The notes under the pieces are model-generated. The model saw nothing but the letters and a program-made list of their open reading frames with translations, made no database searches and was not told the origin of the DNA. A stretch of 64,000 nt of DNA from CAWFLT01 sp963816795 (GTDB lineage: Bacteria; Acidobacteriota; Vicinamibacteria; Vicinamibacterales; SCN-69-37), in the NCBI GenBank assembly GCA_963816795.1, contig CAWFLT010000014.1, positions 558,001-622,000 on the forward strand. The letters run 5' to 3'. Below, one piece after another: positions 51,135 through 58,387 of the stretch (positions are counted from its first letter, which is position 1; each line of letters opens with the position of its first letter). The translations under genes and the position numbers were made by a program.

Positions 51135-52577
51135 TTAGATGCGCGGTATCTCGAATCCCTTTCGATACTCCCGCGTCAACATCCCGTCCGCCTGCTTGTC
51201 GTTGACGAACGTCTCGCTCTTGCCGTCGAACTTGAGGGCGCGGCCCGAGCGATAGGCGATGTTGGCGAGGTGAGGCAGCGCAGACGAGAGATGGCCTTCG
51301 GTGACGTCGCAGGTCAGCAATTTCGGATCGTTCGCGCGGATCGCATCGATGAAATTCTGATAGTGCGGGTCACCGGCCGAACCCGCAGCCGCTGGCGGCG
51401 CTCCGGCGGGCGGAGCGTCGGAGCCCGGCCCCTTTTCGTTTTTCGGACCGAGATACGTCTGCCAGCGTCGTCCGTCGGCGTCGATCCACATCCAGCCTTT
51501 CGGCCCGTAGAACAGGTTGCCGACCTTCATCGTGCCTTCGTCGTTGGTGAACTGGCCGCGGGTGCTGAACTCGAGCACCTTCCCGTCGGCATATTCAAAG
51601 AGCGACGTCTGCGTGTCCGGCGTTTCCTGTGACGCCTCGGGCCCGTAGTAGCCGCCGGCCGAGCTGATCTTGACCGGGTGCTCCTGCTTGCCGAGTCCCC
51701 AGCGCGCGATGTCGAACTGATGCGGGCCCTGATTGCCGGTGTCGCCGTTGCCGTAATCCCAGTGCCAGTGCCAGTTGTAGTGGAAACGGTTGCGATTGAA
51801 AGGCCGCTTCGGCGCCGGGCCCAGCCACAGGTCGTAGTCGACCTTCGTCAGGTACTCGGCGTCATACGTCGGTTCGTACGACGTCGAGCCGACAGTCAGC
51901 GCGTACTTCTCGCCGGGGGCCATCGGACCATCCGGATACTTGCCGATCGGCGGACGCGGTTTGTAGCACAGGCCGCGCGCCATGTAGATCGGGCCCAGGC
52001 CGCCGTCGTGCAGGAACTTGATCGCCTGGCGCACCGCCGGGCGGCTGCGGTTCATGAATCCGGTTTGCACAATCTTCTTGTAGCGGGCGGCCGCCTCGAT
52101 CTCCCACCGGCCTTCCTTCACGGTGTAGGACGACGGCTTCTCGACGAAGACATGCTTTCCGGCCTGAAGCGCCCAGATGGTCGCCAGCGCGTGCCAGTGA
52201 TTCGGCGTCGCGATGACGACGGCATCGACATCCTTGTCGTCGAGCACGCGCCGGAGATCCTGGACGAACCCGGGCTTGAACGTCGAGACATTGGCCAGCC
52301 GCGTGTCGTTGATGCGCTCAGGAATGATGTTCGCGTCGATGTCGCAGAGCGTCTTGATCTCGACATTGGCCAGCGCCGCGAAGCCACGCTTCAGCGCGTT
52401 GCCCTGGCCGCGGACGCCGATGCTGGCGAGCACGACACGCTCGTTGGCGCCAAGGACGCGGCCCGATGCGGCCCGCGCCGATCGACCGATCATCGTGCCG
52501 CCAACGGCCGCCCCGACGGCGGCCGCGCCGACGCGTGACGTGAACTCACGGCGAGACATGCGCTTCTGGTCGCTCAC
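51135..52577 (-). CDS. Tat-exported Gfo/Idh/MocA oxidoreductase
   Basis: A 480-residue NAD(P)-dependent sugar oxidoreductase-type protein. The Tat motif SRREFTSRVG leads; then the Rossmann fold (VVLASIGVRGQGNAL), PNHWHA and VFVEKPSSYTVKEG (catalytic Lys of the EKP motif), and the C-terminal beta-sheet domain with WDYGNGDTGNQGPH. Known relatives oxidise the C3 hydroxyl of sugars or glycosides, or act without release of cofactor as the periplasmic site suggests. Last gene of a four-gene minus-strand cluster with DUF1080 proteins. Confidence 0.88.
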   Translation of the reverse strand: MSDQKRMSRREFTSRVGAAAVGAAVGGTMIGRSARAASGRVLGANERVVLASIGVRGQGNALKRGFAALANVEIKTLCDIDANIIPERINDTRLANVSTFKPGFVQDLRRVLDDKDVDAVVIATPNHWHALATIWALQAGKHVFVEKPSSYTVKEGRWEIEAAARYKKIVQTGFMNRSRPAVRQAIKFLHDGGLGPIYMARGLCYKPRPPIGKYPDGPMAPGEKYALTVGSTSYEPTYDAEYLTKVDYDLWLGPAPKRPFNRNRFHYNWHWHWDYGNGDTGNQGPHQFDIARWGLGKQEHPVKISSAGGYYGPEASQETPDTQTSLFEYADGKVLEFSTRGQFTNDEGTMKVGNLFYGPKGWMWIDADGRRWQTYLGPKNEKGPGSDAPPAGAPPAAAGSAGDPHYQNFIDAIRANDPKLLTCDVTEGHLSSALPHLANIAYRSGRALKFDGKSETFVNDKQADGMLTREYRKGFEIPRI

Positions 52578-52589
52578 GGTGCCTCCTTA

Positions 52590-52720
52590 CTTACAGGCGC
52601 GGGGCCCCACCCCCGCGCCTCGGGCCCGCGCCAACAGGCGGCGCGGGCGTCTGACTTACACTGGCGCGGGGCCCCACCCCAGCGCCTCGAGCCCGCGCCA
52701 CCAACCGGCGCGGGGTGTCA
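52590..52720. repeat. 65-bp tandem duplication of the GGGGCCCC element
   Basis: CTTACA-GGCGCGGGGCCCCACCCC units begin at 52590 and 52655, each followed by GCGCCTCG(G/A)GCCCGCGCCA. The pair lies in the spacer before the oxidoreductase gene and could affect its expression. Confidence 0.85.
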
Positions 52721-52724
52721 ACTG

Positions 52725-52845
52725 TTCTTCTCCGTGCTCTCTAGCTCTTCCTCCGTGCTCTCCAGCTCTTCTCCGTGCCCTCGAGCCTGCTCCGTGCCCT
52801 CGCTCTTCCCCGTGCTCTCCAGCTCTTCTCCGTGCTCTCCGTCGT
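52725..52845. repeat. CTCCGTG(C/G)-CTCT array
   Basis: At least eight CTCCGTG-type units separated by CCCTCGAGC/CTCTCCAGCTCTT, one orientation only, directly after the DUF1080 stop. Same family as 37384 and 50110. Confidence 0.8.
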
Positions 52846-53726
52846 CACTTCGCGTCGTAGGTCCCGAGCTTTCGCACCCAGATGTTGCGGTACCGCACGG
52901 GATTGCCGTGGTCCTGAAGCATCAGCGGCAGCTCCGGCGCGTGCGCGGTGTATCGGCCTAACTGTCGATTGATCGTCGTCCCGAGCAACTCCTTCCGGAC
53001 GTGCACGGCGACGCCGTTCCAGAAGAGCGTCACGAACGCCGGCGTGACGACCTTGTCGCCCTCGAAGCGCGGCGCCTCGAACACGATATCGAACGTTTGC
53101 CACTCGCCCGGCTTGCGGGCCGCGTTGGCGAGCGGCGGCCACTGCCCGTAGACCGAACCGGCGCCGCCGTCCGCGTAAGTCCGGTTCTGGAAGCTGTCGA
53201 GGATCTGAATCTCGTACAGGCCCATGACCTTCAGCCCGCTGTTGCCGCGCCCCTGGCTCGTGCCGGTCGCCGCAGCGGGTGACGCCCACTCGAGGTGGAC
53301 CTGGACGTCGCCGAACGATTGCCGGGTGAAGATGTCTCCGGCGCGCGGAGTCGGCACTTCGAAATGGCCCTCGCGCACCGTCCACTTCGCGTCGGCCAGC
53401 GATGCCGGCGGCTGCCCCGCCTGCCGGTGTCCCCACTGGGAGAGATCTTTGCCGTCGAACAAGACGACTGCGTCGGACGGCGCCGCTCCTGGCGCCGTGC
53501 CCGGAGTCACCACGGGCGGCTGAGGCCGCGCCGGATCGTGCACGTGCCAGGGCAAGTTCGGCAGCAGTGGCGTGTCGGTGTAGCCCAGGTTTGGGTCCGG
53601 CTTCGCGGTTTGTGCCGGCGGTGAAGGCGACGGCGGATTCTGTGCCGCCGCGAGCAGGCCCGCAGCGGCAACCAGCCCGATGCCAAGAGCGGTGAACGCG
53701 GTGCCGCGACCAGGGCTGAACCGCAT
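52845..53726 (-). CDS. DUF1080 protein (3-keto-disaccharide hydrolase-like), copy 1
   Basis: A 293-residue exported protein: signal (TAFTALGIGLVAAAGLLAAAQ), Pro-rich linker, then the DUF1080 jelly-roll from VVLFDGKDLSQWGH to VRYRNIWVRKLG. The family is called 3-keto-disaccharide hydrolase; relatives cleave oxidised glycosides next to Gfo/Idh dehydrogenases. Conserved parts are NSGLKVMGLYEIQILDSF, GQWPP and ELPLMLQDHGNPVRYRN. ATG 53726 with GAGAGG 8 bases before. It lies 10 bp after the second Gfo/Idh gene; a paralogue (55024) shares most of its core. Confidence 0.85.
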   Translation of the reverse strand: MRFSPGRGTAFTALGIGLVAAAGLLAAAQNPPSPSPPAQTAKPDPNLGYTDTPLLPNLPWHVHDPARPQPPVVTPGTAPGAAPSDAVVLFDGKDLSQWGHRQAGQPPASLADAKWTVREGHFEVPTPRAGDIFTRQSFGDVQVHLEWASPAAATGTSQGRGNSGLKVMGLYEIQILDSFQNRTYADGGAGSVYGQWPPLANAARKPGEWQTFDIVFEAPRFEGDKVVTPAFVTLFWNGVAVHVRKELLGTTINRQLGRYTAHAPELPLMLQDHGNPVRYRNIWVRKLGTYDAK

Positions 53727-53736
53727 GGTGTGCCTC

Positions 53737-54958
53737 TCAGAAGACCTGTTCGCGTACCGGATCGAAATTGATCCGGCGCTTCTCGAGATACGCCAGATTG
53801 CCCAGGTGCGACGCCTGAGCCGATCGGTGCCCGATGAGCACGTCACCGTTCGGCAGCTTCCGCGACTTCACGCAGTCGACGAAGTTCTGCATGTGATCTT
53901 TGTCGAGATCGCCGGACGCCTGGACGGTCGCCGTGGGAGTGGGGCTGATGCGGCCGGTGCCCGTCGCGGGCACCTCGAAGTACTCGTACCGCGCACGAGA
54001 AATCATCAGCCGGCCCTGCGATCCGCAGAATTCGATCGCGGCGCCGCCGATGCCGGGCACGAGCGTGGCCTCGAACGTCGCGGTGAAATTCGTCGGGTAT
54101 TCGAGCAGCACGTTGATGGTATCTGGCGCGGTGCGGCCGTCCTTGTAGTTGAAGACACCGCCGCTGGCCGACGCCGCGATCGGGATGTCCTGCCCCATGA
54201 ACATGTGCACCACGTCGATCCAGTGCGTGAAGAGATCGGTAATCTGACCGCCGCCGTAGTCGAGATAGGCGCGCCAGTTGTAGTACTGCTGCCCGTCCCA
54301 GTCGCGCCACTTCACGGGTCCGAGAAACTTCGCCCAGTCCATGTCGGGCGGCTGCGTCTTGAGCGTGGGCGGGCGCGGTCCGGAGGTGATACGTGTTGCC
54401 GTGCCACCACGTGCGCACGAGCGTGACCTTGCCGATCTTCCCGGTGTCGAAATACTCCTGCTTCGCCTGCAGATAGTGCCGGCCAGATCGCTGCTGCATG
54501 CCCACCTGGCAGACGCGGTTGTTCACCCGCGCCGCCTTGATGATCGCCGGGCCCTCCTCGATCGTCAGCGTCAGCGGCTTCTCGATGTAGACGTCCTTGC
54601 CGGCCGCCAGCGCGTCGAGCGCGATTGGACTGTGCCAGTGATCCGGCACGGCGATGAGCACCGCGTCGATGTCCTTCTGGTCGAGGAGCGCGCGATGGTC
54701 TTTGTAGGCCTTCGCGCCCTTCGCCGTCTGCTGAGCGCGCTCGATCTGTGCGCCGTAGACGTCGCAGAGACCGACGAAGTCCGTCGACCCCAGCGCGAGG
54801 AAATTGGTCATGTCGCCGACGCCGCGCGCGCCGCATCCAATCAGCCCCATGCGCAGCCGATTCTGCGCGCCCAGAATGCGCGACGACGACAACGCCGTCG
54901 CCGCGGTCGCCGCACCAACAGTCTTCAGAAAATCCCGACGATCCGGTGGCTGATTCAT
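53737..54958 (-). CDS. Tat-exported Gfo/Idh/MocA oxidoreductase, copy 2, one frame change near 54378
   Basis: About 407 residues after repair. The Tat signal is DRRDFLKTVGAAT; Rossmann motif LIGCGARGVGDMT, VPDHWHSPIA and VYIEKPLTLTIEEG follow in the first frame. The second frame (from about 54378) gives MDWAKFLGPVKWRDWDGQQY (cited in part), GGGQITDLFTHWIDVVHMFM and the C-terminal domain. One extra C on the coding strand in GCGCCCGCCC accounts for the split. Together with the DUF1080 gene 10 bp downstream it forms an oxidation-plus-cleavage pair. Confidence 0.87.
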
Positions 54959-55023
54959 GCTCGCCTCTTTACTGTGACCCGCGTGGGGCCCCACCCCCAC
55001 GCTTCGGACGCTCGGGTCGCTCG

Positions 55024-56028
55024 CTACGCTCGCGCCCTCGCGGAATCTGCGTCCTTGTTCTCCTCCGTGCCCTCTAGTTCTTCTCCGTGCCCTCTCGTTC
55101 TTCTCCGTGGCCTCGTCGTTGCTACTTGACGTCGTAACCCTTCAAGGCGCCGCACCCAGACGTTTCGGAACCGCACCGGATTGCCGTGGTCCTGCAGCGT
55201 CAGCGGCAGTTCCGGAGCGTGCGCCGTGTACGTCCCCACCTGCCTGTGCAGCATCGAGCCCATGACTTCCTTGCGGTTGTGCACGACGACGCCGTTCCAA
55301 ATGACGGTCAGAAACGCCGGCGTGGCGAGCTTGGTCCCTTCGAAGCGCGGTGCCTCGAAGACGATGTCGTAGGTCTGCCACTCGCCGGGCTTGCGCGCCG
55401 CATTCACGAGCGGGGGGTACTGACCGTAGAGGGAGGCTGCCATGCCGTCAGCGTAGGTGCGGTTGTCGAACGCATCGAGGACCTGCACCTCGTAGCGGCC
55501 CATGATGATCACGCCGCTGTTCCCGCGCCCCTGACTGCGGCCCACCACTTCGGCCGGCGAGGCCCACTCGATGTGCAGTTGCATGTCGCCGAAACTCTCG
55601 CGCGTCAGTAGTGTGCCGGCCTTCGCCACGACCTCGAAGTAGCCATCGCGCACGGCCCACCTGGCGTCGACCACTTTGCCGGCGTCTGCGCCGCTGCCCG
55701 CGTGTCCCCACTTCGAGAGATCCTTGCCGTCAAACAGCACGATGGCATCCGATGGCGGTGCCCCCAGAACGGCGCCTGGCGTGACCACTGGCGGCTGCGG
55801 CCGGTCGGGATCATGGACGTGCCACGGCTGCCCGGGAATCATCGGCGTGTCGGTATAGCCAAGATTCGGATCAGGTTTGGCCGTCGTCGGAGCCGGCGGC
55901 TGCGGCGGCGCTGGCTTGGTCTGCGCAGGCGGAGGCGCCTGTTGCGCATCCGGCACGGCCGGCATCGCCACGAACGCCAGCAACCCAAGAACGCAGGCGC
56001 CAGCACACCCCATGCACGGGATCTTCAT
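55024..56028 (-). CDS. DUF1080 protein (3-keto-disaccharide hydrolase-like), copy 2
   Basis: A paralogue of the 52845 gene: signal (MKIPCMGCAGACVLGLLAF, possibly a lipoprotein through one of its cysteines), Pro/Gln linker, then the same core from IVLFDGKDLSKWGH to VRFRNVWVRRL. As written, the frame then runs ~30 codons into CTCCGTG repeats; dropping one base near 55135 gives LKGYDVK and a stop at 55122, matching the paralogue's LGTYDAK end. So the tail is most likely artefactual. First gene of the four-gene cluster. Confidence 0.85.
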   Translation of the reverse strand: MKIPCMGCAGACVLGLLAFVAMPAVPDAQQAPPPAQTKPAPPQPPAPTTAKPDPNLGYTDTPMIPGQPWHVHDPDRPQPPVVTPGAVLGAPPSDAIVLFDGKDLSKWGHAGSGADAGKVVDARWAVRDGYFEVVAKAGTLLTRESFGDMQLHIEWASPAEVVGRSQGRGNSGVIIMGRYEVQVLDAFDNRTYADGMAASLYGQYPPLVNAARKPGEWQTYDIVFEAPRFEGTKLATPAFLTVIWNGVVVHNRKEVMGSMLHRQVGTYTAHAPELPLTLQDHGNPVRFRNVWVRRLEGLRRQVATTRPRRRTRGHGEELEGTEENKDADSARARA

Positions 56029-56097
56029 CGCATCCTCCCGAAAAATACGATCTTTGGGGAAGGTATAGCACAGTCGGGGATTTGGAGATTGGTGGAT

Positions 56098-57162
56098 TTA
56101 ATCGGAAAACTCCCTGGCCAGCTCCACGAACTCGCCGTCGGGCGCCAGCGCGCGGTATTCGCGCCAGTGCGGCTTGGCTTCCGGCGAGCGTCCGAGCTTC
56201 TCCAGCGTCACCGCCAGATAGAAGTGCGCCTCGGGATAGGCCGGGTTGATCGCGAGCGCGTCGCGGTAGGCCCGCACGGCCTCCGGGTAGCGCGCGAGAT
56301 CGTGATGAATGTTGCCGATGTTGAAGTACGCCTCGAAGCACTCGACGTCCAGCCGGACCGCCTTTTCGTACAGCGCCTCGGCCTCGACGAGCTCGTCCCG
56401 CTCGTAGTGGATGTTCGCCAGGTTCACGATCGCCGGCACGAGTTGCGGATCGAACAGCGCGGCCTTCCGGTACGCGGCGGCGGCCGCGTCGAGGTCCCGC
56501 TCTTCGCCATCGTCGAGCTCGGCGCCCTCGAGAAAGTACTTGGCGGCCAGCGAGTAACTGGCGGCGGCAATCTGCTGCGACTTCGGCGTCGGAAACAGTG
56601 ACATCTCGACCGGCGGGGGCGCCGGGAGCGAGACGACACGCGCCGGCGCGCGTTCGGATCGCGCCGGTTGAAAATCGAACGCGAGCTGGCCCTCCTGCTC
56701 CGCCGAGATCGCCCGCAGCACGGCGTGCAGCGAGGCGCCGCGCTCGATCTCCGCGGCCGCCTGTTTCACCACGTGCAGGTCGGCGAACGAGTAGCGGCCG
56801 GCAATCGGCCGGATGAGTCCCCACTTCTCGAGGTAGCGGAGATGGTCGTCCCGCAGCGCCGGATACATCCCGCGCAGGTCACGCGCCGAGTAGTAGCGCG
56901 CGCGCAACGTTTCGAGGTCCGGCAGTCCGGCCTCGCGGCAGAGGTCGCCCTCGCTCAGCACGCGATGGACACCGGGCGGCAAGTCACTCACGGGGTCCGC
57001 GCCGGTGACGATGATGGTGGTGCGTGGCGTCAGGTCGGCAGAGAACACGCCGCCCAGCCGCTCGACGAGCTGCCGGGCGTCACGCCGCGAGAACACACTG
57101 AGCCGCCCGAGGAGCGAGACGTGTTGGCCTGAGAACGGGTGGTCGGCTGGCTGAGTCGGCAC
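56098..57162 (-). CDS. BRCT-like / MerR-type HTH / TPR protein
   Basis: A 354-residue cytoplasmic protein of mixed design. Residues ~8-70 look like a BRCT domain (FSGQHVSLLGRLSVFSRRDA, cited in part; LGGVFSADLTPRTTIIVTG). Residues ~95-150 look like a MerR-type winged helix (LRYLEKWGLIRPIAGRYSFADL, cited in part). Residues ~205-345 have four or five TPRs (AIVNLANIHYERDELVEAEALYEKA, cited in part; YFNIGNIHHDLARYPEAVRAY). It may couple DNA binding to a protein scaffold. It is divergent from glucokinase across a 130-bp gap containing an inverted repeat. Confidence 0.75.
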   Translation of the reverse strand: MPTQPADHPFSGQHVSLLGRLSVFSRRDARQLVERLGGVFSADLTPRTTIIVTGADPVSDLPPGVHRVLSEGDLCREAGLPDLETLRARYYSARDLRGMYPALRDDHLRYLEKWGLIRPIAGRYSFADLHVVKQAAAEIERGASLHAVLRAISAEQEGQLAFDFQPARSERAPARVVSLPAPPPVEMSLFPTPKSQQIAAASYSLAAKYFLEGAELDDGEERDLDAAAAAYRKAALFDPQLVPAIVNLANIHYERDELVEAEALYEKAVRLDVECFEAYFNIGNIHHDLARYPEAVRAYRDALAINPAYPEAHFYLAVTLEKLGRSPEAKPHWREYRALAPDGEFVELAREFSD

Positions 57163-57215
57163 GACGTGCTGGCGTCACGATGAATCGAGCGCCGCGCCAA
57201 GTCAAGAGAAGGACG

Positions 57216-57263
57216 AGGCGCGGGGCTGGGCCGAAGCCTTGGCGGAGGCCAGGCCCCGCGCCT
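57216..57263. repeat. 11-bp inverted repeat between divergent genes
   Basis: AGGCGCGGGGC (57216-57226) and GCCCCGCGCCT (57253-57263) are perfect complements flanking a 26-bp loop, of the GGGGCCCC family, upstream of the glucokinase promoter box TATGAT (57285-57290). Confidence 0.65.
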
Positions 57264-57296
57264 GTAAGGTTCGAAGCACCGCACTATGATCCGGTG

Positions 57297-58292
57297 ATGA
57301 TCCTGGCTGGCGACATCGGCGCGACAAAAACGCTGCTTGGACGCTTTGGCGGGAACGGCGTCCGCCCGGCCCCCGAAGTCGTCCGTGAGTACGTCACGCT
57401 GGACTTCGACGGCGTCGAAGCGCTGGTTCAAGCGTTCGCGCGTGAGACGGGCATGGGCGCCGTGGACGCGGTCTGCCTCGGCATCGCCGGCATCGTTAAC
57501 GGCCTGACCGCCCGGATGGTCAACGTGCCATGGGGCGCCGACGCCTCGGGCTTGTCTCGCGCGTTTGGCGGATGCCCGGTGGCCGTCCTCAACGATCTGG
57601 AGGCCATGGCGTACGCCGTGCCTGTGCTCACTCCGGCGGAATTGCTGGTCCTCCAGGCAGCCACACGGCCCTCGACCGGTAACGTCGCCCTCATCGCGGC
57701 CGGCACGGGCCTCGGCGAGGCGCTCCTCCACCGCGTTGGCGACGAATGGATTCCGTCACCCACCGAGGCCGGGACATGCGGACTTCGCAGCCCGGACACC
57801 GCGCGAGCTGGCCTTCGTGGCAGAGATGACGCGGCGTCCACGGCCGCGTCGACAATGAGCGCGTCCTCTCCGGGCCCGGCCTGGTCAACCTCTTCCGCTT
57901 CACCCATGGCACGCAGGACGAGCGCGCCGCCTGCGTCGAGATCGGCGACGACATCGACGTCCATCGACCTCCCGGCCGCGATCAGCGCGGCGGCCCTCAA
58001 CCTACGGTGCGATCAGTGCGCGGAAGCGCTCGCCATGTTCGTCGAGGCTTTTGGCGCGGAAGCCGGCAACCTCGCGCTCAGGGCCGGCGCCACGGCCGGC
58101 GTGTACATCGGCGGCGGCATTGCCCCCAAGATCCTGCCCGCCCTCGAGAGCGGGGCGTTTCTCGGCGCGTTTCGTGCCAAGGGCCCGATGACCGACGTCA
58201 TGGAGACGATCCCGGTCGCCGTCATCCTCAATCCGGCCGGCGGCTTGCTCGGCGCCGCGGTTCGAGGCCAGAGGCTGGCCCGCGGGCGGTAG
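57297..58292 (+). CDS. glk: Glucokinase (Glk type), three frame changes
   Basis: Phosphorylates glucose with ATP to feed glycolysis. First frame: ILAGDIGATKTLLGRF (ATP loop), VLNDLEAMAYAVP and IAAGTGLGEALL; then GHADFAARTPRELAFV in a second frame, GRVDNERVLSGPGLVNLF in a third, and back to the first for AISAAALN and GVYIGGGIAPKILPAL. Shifts lie near 57770, 57836 and 57963; each fits one surplus G or C, and the total length (996 bp, 332 codons) is preserved modulo three. The reading EAGHADFA matches the family's E-GGHADFAP. TATGAT ends seven bases before ATG 57297. Confidence 0.85.
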   Translation: MILAGDIGATKTLLGRFGGNGVRPAPEVVREYVTLDFDGVEALVQAFARETGMGAVDAVCLGIAGIVNGLTARMVNVPWGADASGLSRAFGGCPVAVLNDLEAMAYAVPVLTPAELLVLQAATRPSTGNVALIAAGTGLGEALLHRVGDEWIPSPTEAGTCGLRSPDTARAGLRGRDDAASTAASTMSASSPGPAWSTSSASPMARRTSAPPASRSATTSTSIDLPAAISAAALNLRCDQCAEALAMFVEAFGAEAGNLALRAGATAGVYIGGGIAPKILPALESGAFLGAFRAKGPMTDVMETIPVAVILNPAGGLLGAAVRGQRLARGR

Positions 58293-58387
58293 CACCCGGC
58301 ATCGCTCTGCTGTACCATCGCGTGCAACGGCGGCGCGTCCCTGCGGTCTGTCTTTTCGCGCCGTTCACACAATTCGTTGGAGGATTC

